From: Betaproteobacteria bacterium
Lineage (GTDB): Bacteria > Pseudomonadota > Gammaproteobacteria > Burkholderiales > CAIKXV01
DNA: 61,497 nucleotides
Direction: 5' to 3'
Assembly: GCA_021298815.1 (NCBI GenBank)
Contig: JAJTHE010000094.1
Span: 1-61,497 of the forward strand
Positions 24,911 to 34,191 of the stretch are shown here, piece by piece. The notes beneath the pieces are model-generated. The model was given only the letters and a program-made list of their open reading frames with translations, had not been told where the DNA came from and searched no databases. Within the stretch, counting starts at the first letter, position 1, and every line of letters begins with the position of its first letter. The position numbers were made by a program, and so were the translations under genes.

Positions 24911-25505
24911 GACGGATGGAGTTGCCGGTTCTCCGGCCGTATGCGGGCGTGCACATCGTCCACGGTCAGCACGCCCTCGAACGCCTGCGGGGCCGTGTGC
25001 GCAAGCTGTGCCGAGGGCACGGCGTAGCCGTCCTCGGCGTCGGCACCCAGGTGGAACAGCGTGGCGTTCGGCACGCCGTCGAGTCGTCCTTTGCCCAGCG
25101 TGGTCGATGCGATCCAGGCCACCGAGTCGGGCTCGGCGGCATCGAACCCATCGCCCAGCGCGGCATGCCAGTTCGCCACGTAGACGAAGGCGAACTCGAC
25201 ACCACGAGCGTCTCGGCATCGTGCGACGCGAGCTGCGATGGCCACCACCAGGTGTTCTTGAACGGCGCGACCGGCGACAGCTCATGCGGCCCCCGGGCGC
25301 CGGGCGGACCATCCTCGACGAGGAACCAGAGCGCACGCTCGTCGCCGCCGTGGCTCTTGCGCAGGCCGACCACCTGCCGCATGCCGCCCACGGTGCGCAC
25401 GAAGCGCCTGCGGGTCTTCGTGGCGGTGAAGCCGCGCGGCAGCAGCGTCGCGCGCAGGATGTCGATCAGCGAGGGATCGGCCACCGCGTCGTGTCCTGGA
25501 AACAT
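24907..25505 (-). pseudogene. Hypothetical protein gene broken by one frameshift
   Basis: Two open frames make one protein of about 200 residues when joined near 25205. The upstream part starts MFPGHDAVADPSLIDILRAT and reaches WWWPSQLASHDAETLVV. The downstream part resumes VEFAFVYVANWHAALGDGFD and ends just at the next gene. The start of the first frame has no alternative continuation, and the second has no own ribosome-binding site, so a single-base indel (real or sequencing) is the simplest reading. The N-terminal half, GFTATKTRRRFVRTVGGM, faintly recalls DUF4304-type proteins. Confidence 0.55.
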
Positions 25506-25588
25506 GGAATGGGGAACCGGTTGCCGTGCGGGATCATCGCCGAAGGCAGCAGTGGGCACAAGAAGCCGCCGCGCCGTCGCGAAGCGCC

Positions 25589-26596
25589 TCAGTACTGCGC
25601 GAAGATCCGGCGCAGCGCCGGCAGGTCGGCCGCGTGCGCCAGCGCCAGCATCAGCAGGATGCGTGCCTTCTGCGGGTTGAGGTTGTCCGCCGCCACGATG
25701 CCGAGGTCGTCGTGCTCTTTGTGCGGCAGCACGCGGCCGTTGCCGAGCCGGTTCGAGCGCACGAATGCGAGGTCGCTGCCGCGATCGCGCGAAGCCTGCA
25801 CGATCGCCTTCTCCACGTCCGAAAGCATGCCGGCGCCCGTGCCGGTGAAGACGAAGCCGCGCGTGCCGGCCGCCTGCAGCGCGTCGATCACCACCTGCGC
25901 GTCCGACTCGACATAGCCGAACACGATCTCCACCTTCGGCAGGTCGCCGACCGAGCCGGTCGCGAACTCCGAATGGATCGTGTGCCGCTTCTCCGGCCAG
26001 CGGTAGTAGGCGACCGTGTCCGCATCGGCATAGCCGAGGAAGCCGAGGTCGCCCGACCTGAAGGTCTCGACGCGATAGGTGTTCGTCTTGGTGACGTCGC
26101 GCGCGGCATTGATCTCGTCGTTGAGCATCACCAGCACGCCGCGGCCCCTGGAGTCGGGACTGGCGGCCACGCGTACCGCATTGACCAGGTTCAGCGGCCC
26201 GTCCGGGCTCAGTGCCGTCGCCGGCCGTTGCGACCCGACCAGCACCACCGGTCGATCGTGGCGCACCGTGAGGTTCAGGAAGTAGGCCGTCTCTTCCAGC
26301 GTGTTGGTGCCGTGCGTGACGACGATGCCGGCGAGGCCGGGATCGTCGGTGAACAATGCATCGATGCGCGCCACCAGCGAACGCCACACCGCGAACCCCA
26401 TGTTCGAGCTCGCGATGTTGCACACCTGCTCGACCTGCACGTCCGCGACGCGGGCGAGCTCGGGGACCGCATCGACGAGTTCGGCCCCGGTGGCAGAGCC
26501 CGCCTTGTATTCATGGGACAGGCTGGACCCGGCCCGGCCGGCGATGGTGCCGCCGGTGGCGAGGATGGCGACCCTGGGGAGCGATTTCTCGGACAT
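25589..26596 (-). CDS. L-asparaginase (type II-like)
   Basis: A 335-residue asparaginase/glutaminase. The first active-site motif ATGGTIAG has the nucleophilic Thr at about 17. The second motif VVTHGTNTLEETAYFL carries the Thr/Lys-region residues. The NSSNMG-like segment reads ASSNMGFAVW. It hydrolyses asparagine (possibly glutamine) to aspartate and ammonia. No signal peptide is visible, so despite type II-like sequence it may be cytoplasmic. It stands alone between a broken gene and the Ntn-hydrolase gene. Confidence 0.88.
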   Translation of the reverse strand: MSEKSLPRVAILATGGTIAGRAGSSLSHEYKAGSATGAELVDAVPELARVADVQVEQVCNIASSNMGFAVWRSLVARIDALFTDDPGLAGIVVTHGTNTLEETAYFLNLTVRHDRPVVLVGSQRPATALSPDGPLNLVNAVRVAASPDSRGRGVLVMLNDEINAARDVTKTNTYRVETFRSGDLGFLGYADADTVAYYRWPEKRHTIHSEFATGSVGDLPKVEIVFGYVESDAQVVIDALQAAGTRGFVFTGTGAGMLSDVEKAIVQASRDRGSDLAFVRSNRLGNGRVLPHKEHDDLGIVAADNLNPQKARILLMLALAHAADLPALRRIFAQY

Positions 26597-26683
26597 GTGC
26601 GTTCTTCAGTGGAGGCGTCGGAGCTCGACCATGAAACATGACACAGGCACTGCACACGCGGATGCAGCGTCCTGGCGTACTTG

Positions 26684-27811
26684 TCAGCGCTTCTGGCCTG
26701 GTCCCTCGATCATGACTTCCCGGACGGCGTGTGTCCGGCCCTGATCGTCATCCAGTACCTGCTCCTTCACCCGCGCGAAATCGATCCTGTTCAGGTCGAT
26801 CATCCGCACCTGGCGATTGCGCATCGTGTGGAAGTAGTAGCGCCGGTTGGTCAGGTCCGATGCGGACGTGATCTGTGTCGCGCTCTCGATGTCCTTCGCG
26901 ACCTGGTCGCGCGGCGCCACCGCGCCCAGCGGGATGTTGAAGCTGTCGAGTATCCGGAACGACTCGAACACGGCATCGGCGGCGGTCGCCAGCGGCCGCA
27001 CCGATGCGGTCAGCGCCGCTGCGCGGATGAAACGCGACGGCGGCGTGAAGTCGCCGGGCAGGCCGATCATGCCTGAGCCCGCGCCCAGCGGACCCAGCTG
27101 CAGGTTGCCGAGGGTCAACGGCTCGTTGGCCTTCGGGGTCAAGCGGATGAAGTTGCGCAGGTTCGTCAGATGCCAGTCGTAGGTGGGCGAGTTGGTGATC
27201 ACGCCGAGGAAGGCGTCGTACACCCTCACCTGCCCGCCGTCGACGATCTCGATGACGATGCTCGCGCCGCCCGGATCGGCCACCTTCCAGTGGAACGGCA
27301 GCTGCGCGCCGCCGAAGCGGGGATCGTCGACATTGACGACCGTCACGGTAGCGAGATGCTTGCGCACTTCCTCGACCGTCTCGAACGAAGACAGCATCCA
27401 CTGCATGAAGTCGCCCACGCTCATCGAGCGGTCGGCCAGTGCCGGGACGTAGACGCTGTAGCTGGCGTATCCGGGCAGGTAGTACATGCCCACGTAGAGG
27501 CCGCGTTCGTTCATCCCGTCCGGCCCATAGGGCTGCCCGTAGGCGGTCATCGAGACGAACCCGTAGCGCCCCTTCCAGCGCTTCCCGTTCGAACCGGCCG
27601 GCGTCGATGCGACATACGACTTGCCACGCGGGAAGATGGCGAGCCGGTTGTGCTGCGCATCGCTCAGTGCCCATTCGACGGTCCGGGAAACCACCACCGC
27701 ACCGTCCTGGCTTCTCAGCGAGATGCCGGTGCATGCCCTTGCCGGTTCGACGATGCCGGCGCACGCCATGCATGCGGCCATTGCAAGGGCAAGGAAGCTC
27801 CGTGTGTTCAT
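26684..27811 (-). CDS. Choloylglycine hydrolase/penicillin V acylase-family Ntn-hydrolase
   Basis: A 375-residue secreted protein. The signal peptide ends ARA, directly before [11 protein letters not shown]; the cysteine exposed by cleavage is the expected N-terminal nucleophile. Other family residues: [11 protein letters not shown], the [15 protein letters not shown] segment, and [15 protein letters not shown] with the conserved Asn. Such enzymes hydrolyse bile-salt, penicillin V or N-acyl-homoserine lactone amide bonds. The start MNTRSFLAL follows GGAGA. A longer open frame upstream lacks a ribosome-binding site. Confidence 0.85.
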   Translation of the reverse strand: MNTRSFLALAMAACMACAGIVEPARACTGISLRSQDGAVVVSRTVEWALSDAQHNRLAIFPRGKSYVASTPAGSNGKRWKGRYGFVSMTAYGQPYGPDGMNERGLYVGMYYLPGYASYSVYVPALADRSMSVGDFMQWMLSSFETVEEVRKHLATVTVVNVDDPRFGGAQLPFHWKVADPGGASIVIEIVDGGQVRVYDAFLGVITNSPTYDWHLTNLRNFIRLTPKANEPLTLGNLQLGPLGAGSGMIGLPGDFTPPSRFIRAAALTASVRPLATAADAVFESFRILDSFNIPLGAVAPRDQVAKDIESATQITSASDLTNRRYYFHTMRNRQVRMIDLNRIDFARVKEQVLDDDQGRTHAVREVMIEGPGQKR

Positions 27812-27961
27812 TGCAACAATCTCCGTGATCGCCGGGCTCGACAGGGGGGCCGTCGGCGGGTCCGTATCATGCCAGCCTGCACCGTCCAAGGCATCTTCGT
27901 TGCCTGCGTCCGTCGCGACTGCACATCCGCGACTCGCTGCAGATGCACGGGTTCCACTCGT

Positions 27962-28548
27962 TCAGCGGTCGACTGCAGGAATCGTATCGCGATGGCCGGA
28001 CAGGTTGCGCAGCGCCTCCCGGCTTGCCTTCGTGAGCTCCGGTCGATCCCCTGCGTGCCCAGCGGGAACCGCAGGAACCCCGGCGGCTTCTCGTCACCCA
28101 GCAGAAGGCCGCGCAGGGGCGACTGTCTCGCCCTGTCCCAGAAGGCCGACTGCGTCGAGACCGCGACGATGACGGTCCGACTCACGCCTTCCATCACCCG
28201 TGCGCGTTCGATCGTGATCGGCCCGGTCTCCGACCACGGCACGCGCACGCCCTCCGGGCTGCCGACGAAGATGAGCCCCTGCCGGTCGGGTGCCATGACG
28301 ATCGGCGGGCGCCACATGGACGGTCGCAGAAGCACGACCACGAAAAGCAGCAGGAACAGCGCGAACGCCACTTTCGCGGCCGGCATCCTGCCCTGGAACC
28401 ATCGCCATGCCAGGTATGCCACGCCGGCGAGCGCGACTGCCAGCACCAGCCCCAGGCAGGCAGCTCGTCGCGCCGCAGGGCATTGTCGAGCCTGGCTGTC
28501 ACGACGACCGCTTTCGCTCGTCCAGGGCCTCGTACCCGTGCTCCCCAT
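27962..28548 (-). pseudogene. Membrane-anchored hypothetical gene with a 3-prime frameshift
   Basis: Two transmembrane helices (LGLVLAVALAGVAYLAW and VAFALFLLLFVVVLL) are followed by a soluble domain. That domain (GLIFVGSPEGVRVPWSETGP) recalls small PH-like STM3941-type proteins. Around 28045 the frame loses sense. Shifting one base gives the coherent tail ELTKASREALRNLSGHRDTI ending at a TGA at 27962. The N terminus is also unclear because the open frame begins inside the LysR gene. Likely a real gene with one indel. Confidence 0.45.
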
Positions 28549-29503
28549 TCCGGGTCAGCCCTGCTGCGGTCCCGGTCGCCTTTCGTGTCTGCTGCACCCG
28601 TTCCAGGTGCGCCCGGGTCCAGGAAGGCACGCAGGTCTCGATGAAGTCGTGCGCATGCTTCGGCAGGAAGCGCTTGCGGTGGAGCAGGACGTTGCTCGTC
28701 GCAGGCGCGAACATCCTGCCGGTGCGTATCGCGCGCAGCGACACGTCGCGTGCCGGGTCGAACGTCACTTCCGACAGAACCGCGACGCCCATGCCCTGTT
28801 CCACGCAGGTCTTGATCACGTCGGCGTCGATCGCGCTCACCAGCACCTGGGGCAGCAGGCCCTCCTTGCGGAACGCTTCGACCACGTCCTGCCATCCGGT
28901 GAACTGGGGCTCGTAGGCGATCAGCGGGTACTTCGCCAGGCGCTTCAGCGTGATGCGCCGTGCCGCCAGCAGCTCATGGCCGCGCGGCACGAGCACGACC
29001 CGCTCGAACGAGCGGTACGGAAGCGACAGCAGCTCCTTCATGCGGTCGGCCGGATCGGTGGTGATGCCGATGTCGGTCTCGCCCGACAGGACCATGGCTG
29101 CGATCTGCGCGGGATCGCCCAGGCGCAGCCTGAACTGGACGCCCGGGAAGCGCGCGGCGAAGGCCTTCATCACGGGCGACAGCACATAGCGCGCCTGCGT
29201 GTGCGAGGTCGCGATGCTGATCACCTGCGCATCGGGACGCTTGTACGCCTCGCTGGTGCGCCGGATCCCGGCAACCTGCTCCAGCGCCTGCTCGGCGAAC
29301 GAGATCACCCGGGCGCCCTCTGCCGTGCGCCCGACCAGGCGGCTGCGTGCGCGCACGAAGACCGGGAAGCCGAGTTCGTCCTCGAGCAGCGCGATCTGCC
29401 GGCTGATGCCGGGCTGCGACGTGTGCAGCGCGGCGGCTGCCTTCGAGATGCTCAGGCCCCGGCGCGAGATCTCGACGATGTACTGCAGCTGGCGCAGGTT
29501 CAT
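28499..29503 (-). CDS. LysR-family regulator, CysB/Cbl-like
   Basis: A 334-residue LTTR. The N-terminal HTH reads MNLRQLQYIVEISRRGLSIS, then AAALHTSQPGISRQIALLED, close to the CysB/Cbl subgroup. The effector domain starts near residue 90 and contains FRLRLGDPAQIAAMVLSGET. CysB-type regulators sense sulfur metabolites or small acids. It is divergent from the enoyl-CoA hydratase/CoA-transferase/Bug operon and probably controls it. MNLRQ is the family-typical start; an ATG nine codons upstream is possible. Confidence 0.87.
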   Translation of the reverse strand: MNLRQLQYIVEISRRGLSISKAAAALHTSQPGISRQIALLEDELGFPVFVRARSRLVGRTAEGARVISFAEQALEQVAGIRRTSEAYKRPDAQVISIATSHTQARYVLSPVMKAFAARFPGVQFRLRLGDPAQIAAMVLSGETDIGITTDPADRMKELLSLPYRSFERVVLVPRGHELLAARRITLKRLAKYPLIAYEPQFTGWQDVVEAFRKEGLLPQVLVSAIDADVIKTCVEQGMGVAVLSEVTFDPARDVSLRAIRTGRMFAPATSNVLLHRKRFLPKHAHDFIETCVPSWTRAHLERVQQTRKATGTAAGLTRNGEHGYEALDERKRSS

Positions 29504-29531
29504 GGTCCATGTCTGGCGGTTATGGTCCATG
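29501..29531. promoter_or_regulatory. Repeated palindromic site at the lysR start
   Basis: The palindrome CATGGTCCATG at 29501-29511 overlaps the lysR start codon. Its core ATGGTCCATG recurs at 29522-29531, exactly 20 bp (about two helical turns) away. Two phased copies in the 99-bp divergent promoter suggest an operator for the LysR protein or another dimeric regulator. The link to this LysR is inference. Confidence 0.45.
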
Positions 29532-29602
29532 CAATCATATTCATTTATCGAGGCCGGTGCGCCCCGTAGAGTCCTCGTCTTTCGAGCACGCACGAAGGAC
29601 GC

Positions 29603-30394
29603 ATGGACTACTCGGCATACCGGCACATGACCTTCTCGCGGCGCGGGCGGATCCTCACGATCACGCTGAACCGGCCGCCGATGAACCCGATCCACTACGA
29701 GCTGCACACCGAGCTCTCCAGGCTCTGGTACCAGGTGCAGGTCGACCAGGAATGCGACGTCGTCGTCTTCACCGGCGCCGGCGACGTGTTCTCGGCCGGC
29801 GGCGACATCCCGATGATGCAGAAGCGCATCGACGATCCCGAGCTGTTCAACCTGAAGAACCTCGAGATGAAGCAGATGATCTTCGGGCTGATCGAGCTCG
29901 AGAAGCCGGTCATCGCGCGCATCAACGGCGACTGCATAGGGCTGGGGGCGACGCTCGCGCTGCTGTGCGACATCATGATCGCGGTCGACGACGCCCGCTT
30001 CTGCGACCCGCACGTGAAGATGGGATACGTGGCCGGCGACGGGGGCGCGGTCATCTGGCCGCAGCTGATCGGCTTCGCCAAGGCCAAGGAATACCTGCTG
30101 ACCGGGGACATGCTCGACGCGAAGGAGGCGGAGCGCATCGGGCTGATCAACTACGCGGTGCCGCGCGACCAGCTCGATGCGAAGGTCGACGCTTTCGCGG
30201 ACAAGCTCGCCAATGGCGCCTCCAAGGCGATCAAGTGGACCAAGACCAGCATGAACCTGCCGCTGCGGCAACTGGCCCATTCGATGATGGACGCGTCGCT
30301 CGCATACGAGGCGCTGACCAACATCGGCCGCGACCACCAGGAGGCGGTGACCGCCTTCCAGGAGAAGCGCAAGCCGCGCTTCACCGGCCGCTAG
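29603..30394 (+). CDS. Enoyl-CoA hydratase/isomerase-family protein
   Basis: A 263-residue crotonase. The oxyanion-hole motif is FSAGGDIPMM (about 63-72). The second loop reads INGDCIGLGATLALLCDIMI. In the catalytic-glutamate region the sequence is GYVAGDGGAVIWPQLIG, where an Asp (not Glu) is the nearest acid, so hydration activity is uncertain. It heads an operon with a CoA-transferase 15 nt downstream and a Bug receptor, divergent from the LysR gene. Confidence 0.85.
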   Translation: MDYSAYRHMTFSRRGRILTITLNRPPMNPIHYELHTELSRLWYQVQVDQECDVVVFTGAGDVFSAGGDIPMMQKRIDDPELFNLKNLEMKQMIFGLIELEKPVIARINGDCIGLGATLALLCDIMIAVDDARFCDPHVKMGYVAGDGGAVIWPQLIGFAKAKEYLLTGDMLDAKEAERIGLINYAVPRDQLDAKVDAFADKLANGASKAIKWTKTSMNLPLRQLAHSMMDASLAYEALTNIGRDHQEAVTAFQEKRKPRFTGR

Positions 30395-30409
30395 GGCGAG
30401 GACGACACC

Positions 30410-31630
30410 ATGAAGAAAGCGCTGTCGCACCTGCGGGTGCTGGACATGAGCCGCGTCCTGGCGGGACCGTTCCTCGGCCAGAACCTCGCCGACTTCGGGG
30501 CGGACGTGATCAAGGTGGAACGCCCGCACCACGGCGACGAGACCCGCACCTTCCCGCCCTACCTGAAGGACGTCGACGGCGGGCAGACGGAAGACTCCGC
30601 CTACTTCATGGCGATCAACCGGGGAAAGCGCTCGGTCACCATCGACATCGCGACCCCGCGCGGCCAGGCCCTGATCCGCGAGCTCGCCGCGAAGTCCGAC
30701 GTGCTGATCGAGAACTACAAGGTCGGAGACCTGAAGCGCTACGGGCTCGACTACGACGAGATCCGCAAGGTGAACCCGGGCATCGTCTACTGCTCGATCA
30801 CCGGCTTCGGCCAGACCGGGCCGTATCGGAACCGTCCCGGCTACGACTACATCTTCCAGGCGATGAGCGGGCTGATGAGCATCACCGGCGGCCCGGACCA
30901 CCTGGAAGGGGGCGGGCCCGCCAAGGTGGGACTGGCCATCTGCGACGTGATCACCGGCATCTACTCGAGCTTTGCGGTGATGACCGCGCTCGCGCATCGC
31001 GACCGGACCGGCGAAGGCCAGCATATCGACATGTCGCTGCTCGACACGACGATCGCCACCATCTCGCACATCAACATGAACTACCTGGTCGGCGGCATCG
31101 TCCCGAAGCGCATGGGTACCGGCCATCCCAGCATCGTGCCCTACCAGATGTTCCAGGCTGCCGACGGGCCGATCGTGGTCGCGGTGGGCAACAACGGCCA
31201 GTTCGCGAAGCTGTGCGCGCTGCTCGGCATCCCGGAGCTGTCCGCCGATCCGCGCTTCCTCACCAATCCGCTGCGCGTCGAGCATCGCGACGCACTGGTG
31301 CCGGTGCTCGCGACCGCGTTCGAGCGAGACACGATGGAGGCCTGGGTCGGCAAGCTCACGTCCGCCGGCGTGCCCTGCGGGCCGTTGTACGACATCCCGC
31401 AGGTGTTCGAGGACGCCCACATCAAGGCACGCGGCGTGCGCGTGGAACGCCCGCATCCGCGCGGCGAGTCGGTTTCCATCCTTGCGAACCCGGCGCGGCT
31501 GTCCGCGACCCCGCCGAGCTACGACCGCGTGGCGCCCATGCTGGGCGAACATACGCACGAAGTGCTGCGGGAGGTGCTCGGTCTCACCACCGAGGCGCTC
31601 CAGGAGCTTTCCGCCGACGGAGTCATCTGA
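30410..31630 (+). CDS. Class III (CaiB/BaiF) CoA-transferase
   Basis: A 406-residue family III CoA-transferase starting MKKALSHLRVLDMSRVLAGP. The catalytic aspartate is at about 179 (KVGLAICDVITGIYSS), and the INRGKRSVTIDIATPRG segment is conserved. It likely activates the acid brought in by the operon's Bug-type uptake system for the upstream hydratase. Its stop shares one base with the next start (TGATG). Confidence 0.88.
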   Translation: MKKALSHLRVLDMSRVLAGPFLGQNLADFGADVIKVERPHHGDETRTFPPYLKDVDGGQTEDSAYFMAINRGKRSVTIDIATPRGQALIRELAAKSDVLIENYKVGDLKRYGLDYDEIRKVNPGIVYCSITGFGQTGPYRNRPGYDYIFQAMSGLMSITGGPDHLEGGGPAKVGLAICDVITGIYSSFAVMTALAHRDRTGEGQHIDMSLLDTTIATISHINMNYLVGGIVPKRMGTGHPSIVPYQMFQAADGPIVVAVGNNGQFAKLCALLGIPELSADPRFLTNPLRVEHRDALVPVLATAFERDTMEAWVGKLTSAGVPCGPLYDIPQVFEDAHIKARGVRVERPHPRGESVSILANPARLSATPPSYDRVAPMLGEHTHEVLREVLGLTTEALQELSADGVI

Positions 31631-32619
31631 TGGCGGTGCGCACGACGTCGACCGCGGTGGCCCTTGTCGCAATCGCACTGTCGCTGCCCCTGCCGAAGGC
31701 CGGGCACGCGCAAGGCGCCGACAGCTACCCGTCGAAGCCGATCCGCTTCATCGTCCCGTTCGGCGCCGGCGGCCCGGGCGATGCGATCGGCCGCATGATC
31801 GGGCAGAAGCTGGGCGAAGGCCTCGGGCAGACCGTGGTCGTCGACAACCGCAGCGGTGCCTCGACCATCATCGGCACCGAACTGGCGGTGAAGTCGCCGG
31901 CGGATGGCCATACGCTGCTGCTGATCTCGACCACCCATGCCGTGAACCCCAGCCTGTTCAGGAAGCTGCCCTACGATCCGCTCAAGGACCTGCAGCCGGT
32001 CACGATGCTGGCCGACACGCCGTTCATGCTGGTGGTCCACCCGTCCCTGCCGGCGCGGTCGGTCGCGGAACTCGTGAAGCTCGCGCGCAGCCGGCCGGGA
32101 CAGCTCAACTACGGATCCTCCGGCAACGGCAGCTCCATCCACCTCGCGTCCGAACTGTTCAAGATGGCCGCGAAGATCGACATCCGGCATGTGCCGTACA
32201 AGGGCAGCGGCCCGGCGTTCATCGACCTGATCGGTGGCCACATCCAGGTACTGTTCAGCAGCTCCGTGTCGTCGCTGCCGCATGTGAACAGCGGCAAGCT
32301 GCGCGGACTCGGGCTGACCAGCGCGAAGCGGGTGGCTGCCCTGCCGGACATGGCCACCCTCGCCGAGACCTGGCCCGGCTTCGAGGCGAGTTCCTGGTTC
32401 GGCATGATGGTTCCGGCAGGCACGCCCGAGCCGATCGTCGAGCGCCTGCTCCGCGAGTCGCGCACTGCGCTGCGCAGTCCCGAGGTGAACAGGGCGCTGA
32501 CCGGACAGGGTGCCGAGCCCGGAGGCAACACGCCGGCCGAGTTCGGCGCGTTCTACCGCGCCGAGATCCGGAAGTGGGGCGCGGTGATCACGAACGCGGG
32601 GATCCGGCTGGACCAGTGA
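31630..32619 (+). CDS. Bug/TctC-family periplasmic substrate-binding protein
   Basis: A 329-residue receptor; signal peptide cleaved near AGHAQG. Motifs: KPIRFIVPFGAGGPGDAIGR, VVDNRSGASTIIG and HVPYKGSGPAFIDLIGG. It is translationally coupled to the CoA-transferase and so probably binds that enzyme's carboxylic-acid substrate. The 36-bp gap to the convergent ArgH-like gene contains a TCCGGCGCCGGA palindrome that may end both transcripts. Confidence 0.9.
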   Translation: MAVRTTSTAVALVAIALSLPLPKAGHAQGADSYPSKPIRFIVPFGAGGPGDAIGRMIGQKLGEGLGQTVVVDNRSGASTIIGTELAVKSPADGHTLLLISTTHAVNPSLFRKLPYDPLKDLQPVTMLADTPFMLVVHPSLPARSVAELVKLARSRPGQLNYGSSGNGSSIHLASELFKMAAKIDIRHVPYKGSGPAFIDLIGGHIQVLFSSSVSSLPHVNSGKLRGLGLTSAKRVAALPDMATLAETWPGFEASSWFGMMVPAGTPEPIVERLLRESRTALRSPEVNRALTGQGAEPGGNTPAEFGAFYRAEIRKWGAVITNAGIRLDQ

Positions 32620-32655
32620 GCAGGGTTCACCTGCACCGGTCCGGCGCCGGAACGA

Positions 32656-34152
32656 TCAGAACGCGACCTGGTGCTCGCGGCAGAGTTCCGCGAACGCGTG
32701 GTCGAGCCGATGCCCTGCAGCCGTCAACCGGTCGGCGACGGCGATCGTGGCCTGCCGGTCCCGAGCCACGTTCGCCCGTGCCGCCTCGATATGCTCGTTC
32801 ACGCGCTCCGGTGCCGCGCCGCCACGGTACTTCCGCTCCCGCACGCACTGCATGGCATCGAACAGCCGATCCAGCGTGGCCTGCGGGACTTCGATCACCT
32901 TGCCGGTGTACTGGCGTATCGCCGCTTCCAGCACCGACGCCTTCACCTGGGCCGGCGGGATGCGCTGGTCGGCGACGGTCTGCATCATCAACGCCAGGAT
33001 CTGGTGGCCCGTCCGGTAGGACATGCCGTGTTCCTTCACCAGGTAGCCGACGATCGTGCTCGCCTGCGACCAGTGCTCGTTGGCGCATTTCGCCATCCGT
33101 TCGCGGTCGACCTTCATGTCCCCGAGTGCATCCACCAGCGCCGAGATGGCGCGCCGCGACTCGTCCGCGCACTTCCAGAACTCGGCCGGCAGCATCGTCG
33201 CCATCTCGAGCTGGTCGGAGGCGGTCTTGGTGACCGCCAGCGCGCCCATCAGGCGGCCGGTGATCATGCCGCTGGTGCCGTGGATGAACTCCAGCACGTA
33301 GGGGATGCGCATCTGCGGCGAGATGCTCGACGTGATGCTGAGCCGGTCCGGCAGCGTGATGAACCCGAATTCGACGCTGTGCCAGATCAGGAAGTCCATC
33401 GCCACCCGGCCGAGCGTGTTGTGCATCAGCGCGAGGGCCATGTAGGTCTCGAGCATGTAGTCGTAGTTACGGATCGAGTCCCGCGCGTTCCACGGCGCGG
33501 CATCGAAGCCCATCAGCTCGTCGAACCGTTCGAGGTCCAGGGGAAACTCGACGCCGTAGGCCGCGCCGGTACCCACCGAGCTGATGTTGGTGTTGCGGTA
33601 GGCCGAGAGGAAGCGCTGGAAGTCGCGCTCCAGCGGCTCGATGAACGACATCAGGTAGAAGGCGAAGGTGCCGGGCTCGATATGCTGCACGTAGCTGTAG
33701 CCCGGCATCAGCGTCTCGGTGTGCTCGGCTGCCACCTCCAGGATGCGCTCGCGCAGGTCGAGCTGGCTCGCCATGATCTGGATCAGCAGCCCGCGGAAGG
33801 CGATGCGCGAAGCGACCACGCGCAGGCTCGGGCTGGAACGGCCGAGATGCAGCCAGCCGGACTGCTCCTCCTCGCAGTGCTCGCGCACGAACTCCTCGCC
33901 GCCGTGGATCACGTTCCACAGGCGCGTGCGTGCCTCGACCACGCCCTCGGCCTCCATCGCCACGATCGCCTTCAGCAGGGCGGCGATGGCCTCCGGCGGC
34001 GCGAACTTCTGTTCGCCCAGCACGACCACCTGCGCCTTGTCCCACTGGTGCAGGGCTTCGAGGAAGCCCGGCTCGCGCATCGTCTCGGCGTAGTAGTGCT
34101 TGAGCAGGTCGCTCGGTGCCTCGCCCAGGCGTCCCTTCCAGAAGAAACTCAT
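32656..34152 (-). CDS. Argininosuccinate-lyase-like protein with altered active site
   Basis: A 498-residue fumarase/aspartase-superfamily protein closest to ArgH by its motif order. Each key motif is changed. HTGRSRND is HLGRSSPS (102-109). The catalytic histidine of PGYTHLQ is Tyr154 (PGYSYVQ). The mobile GSSxMPQKKNP loop with its catalytic serine reads TSSISPQMRIP (274-284). It therefore probably does not cleave argininosuccinate; a different C-N or C-O lyase activity is possible. It follows Bug and MmgE/PrpD genes in one operon, which points to catabolism rather than arginine synthesis. Confidence 0.72.
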   Translation of the reverse strand: MSFFWKGRLGEAPSDLLKHYYAETMREPGFLEALHQWDKAQVVVLGEQKFAPPEAIAALLKAIVAMEAEGVVEARTRLWNVIHGGEEFVREHCEEEQSGWLHLGRSSPSLRVVASRIAFRGLLIQIMASQLDLRERILEVAAEHTETLMPGYSYVQHIEPGTFAFYLMSFIEPLERDFQRFLSAYRNTNISSVGTGAAYGVEFPLDLERFDELMGFDAAPWNARDSIRNYDYMLETYMALALMHNTLGRVAMDFLIWHSVEFGFITLPDRLSITSSISPQMRIPYVLEFIHGTSGMITGRLMGALAVTKTASDQLEMATMLPAEFWKCADESRRAISALVDALGDMKVDRERMAKCANEHWSQASTIVGYLVKEHGMSYRTGHQILALMMQTVADQRIPPAQVKASVLEAAIRQYTGKVIEVPQATLDRLFDAMQCVRERKYRGGAAPERVNEHIEAARANVARDRQATIAVADRLTAAGHRLDHAFAELCREHQVAF

Positions 34153-34191
34153 CCCTGACTCCTTGTCCGTCGCTCGGTTGCGTGGTGCGGG

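Noticed and set aside
27170..29569. A 799-codon plus-strand frame
   Set aside because: Antisense to the Ntn-hydrolase and LysR genes, with low-complexity composition and no recognisable motif.
28499..31678. A 1059-codon minus-strand open frame extending far upstream of lysR
   Set aside because: Only the last 334 codons encode LysR. The rest lies antisense to the hydratase and CoA-transferase genes, has Arg/His/Gly-rich composition with no family similarity, and is a by-product of high GC.
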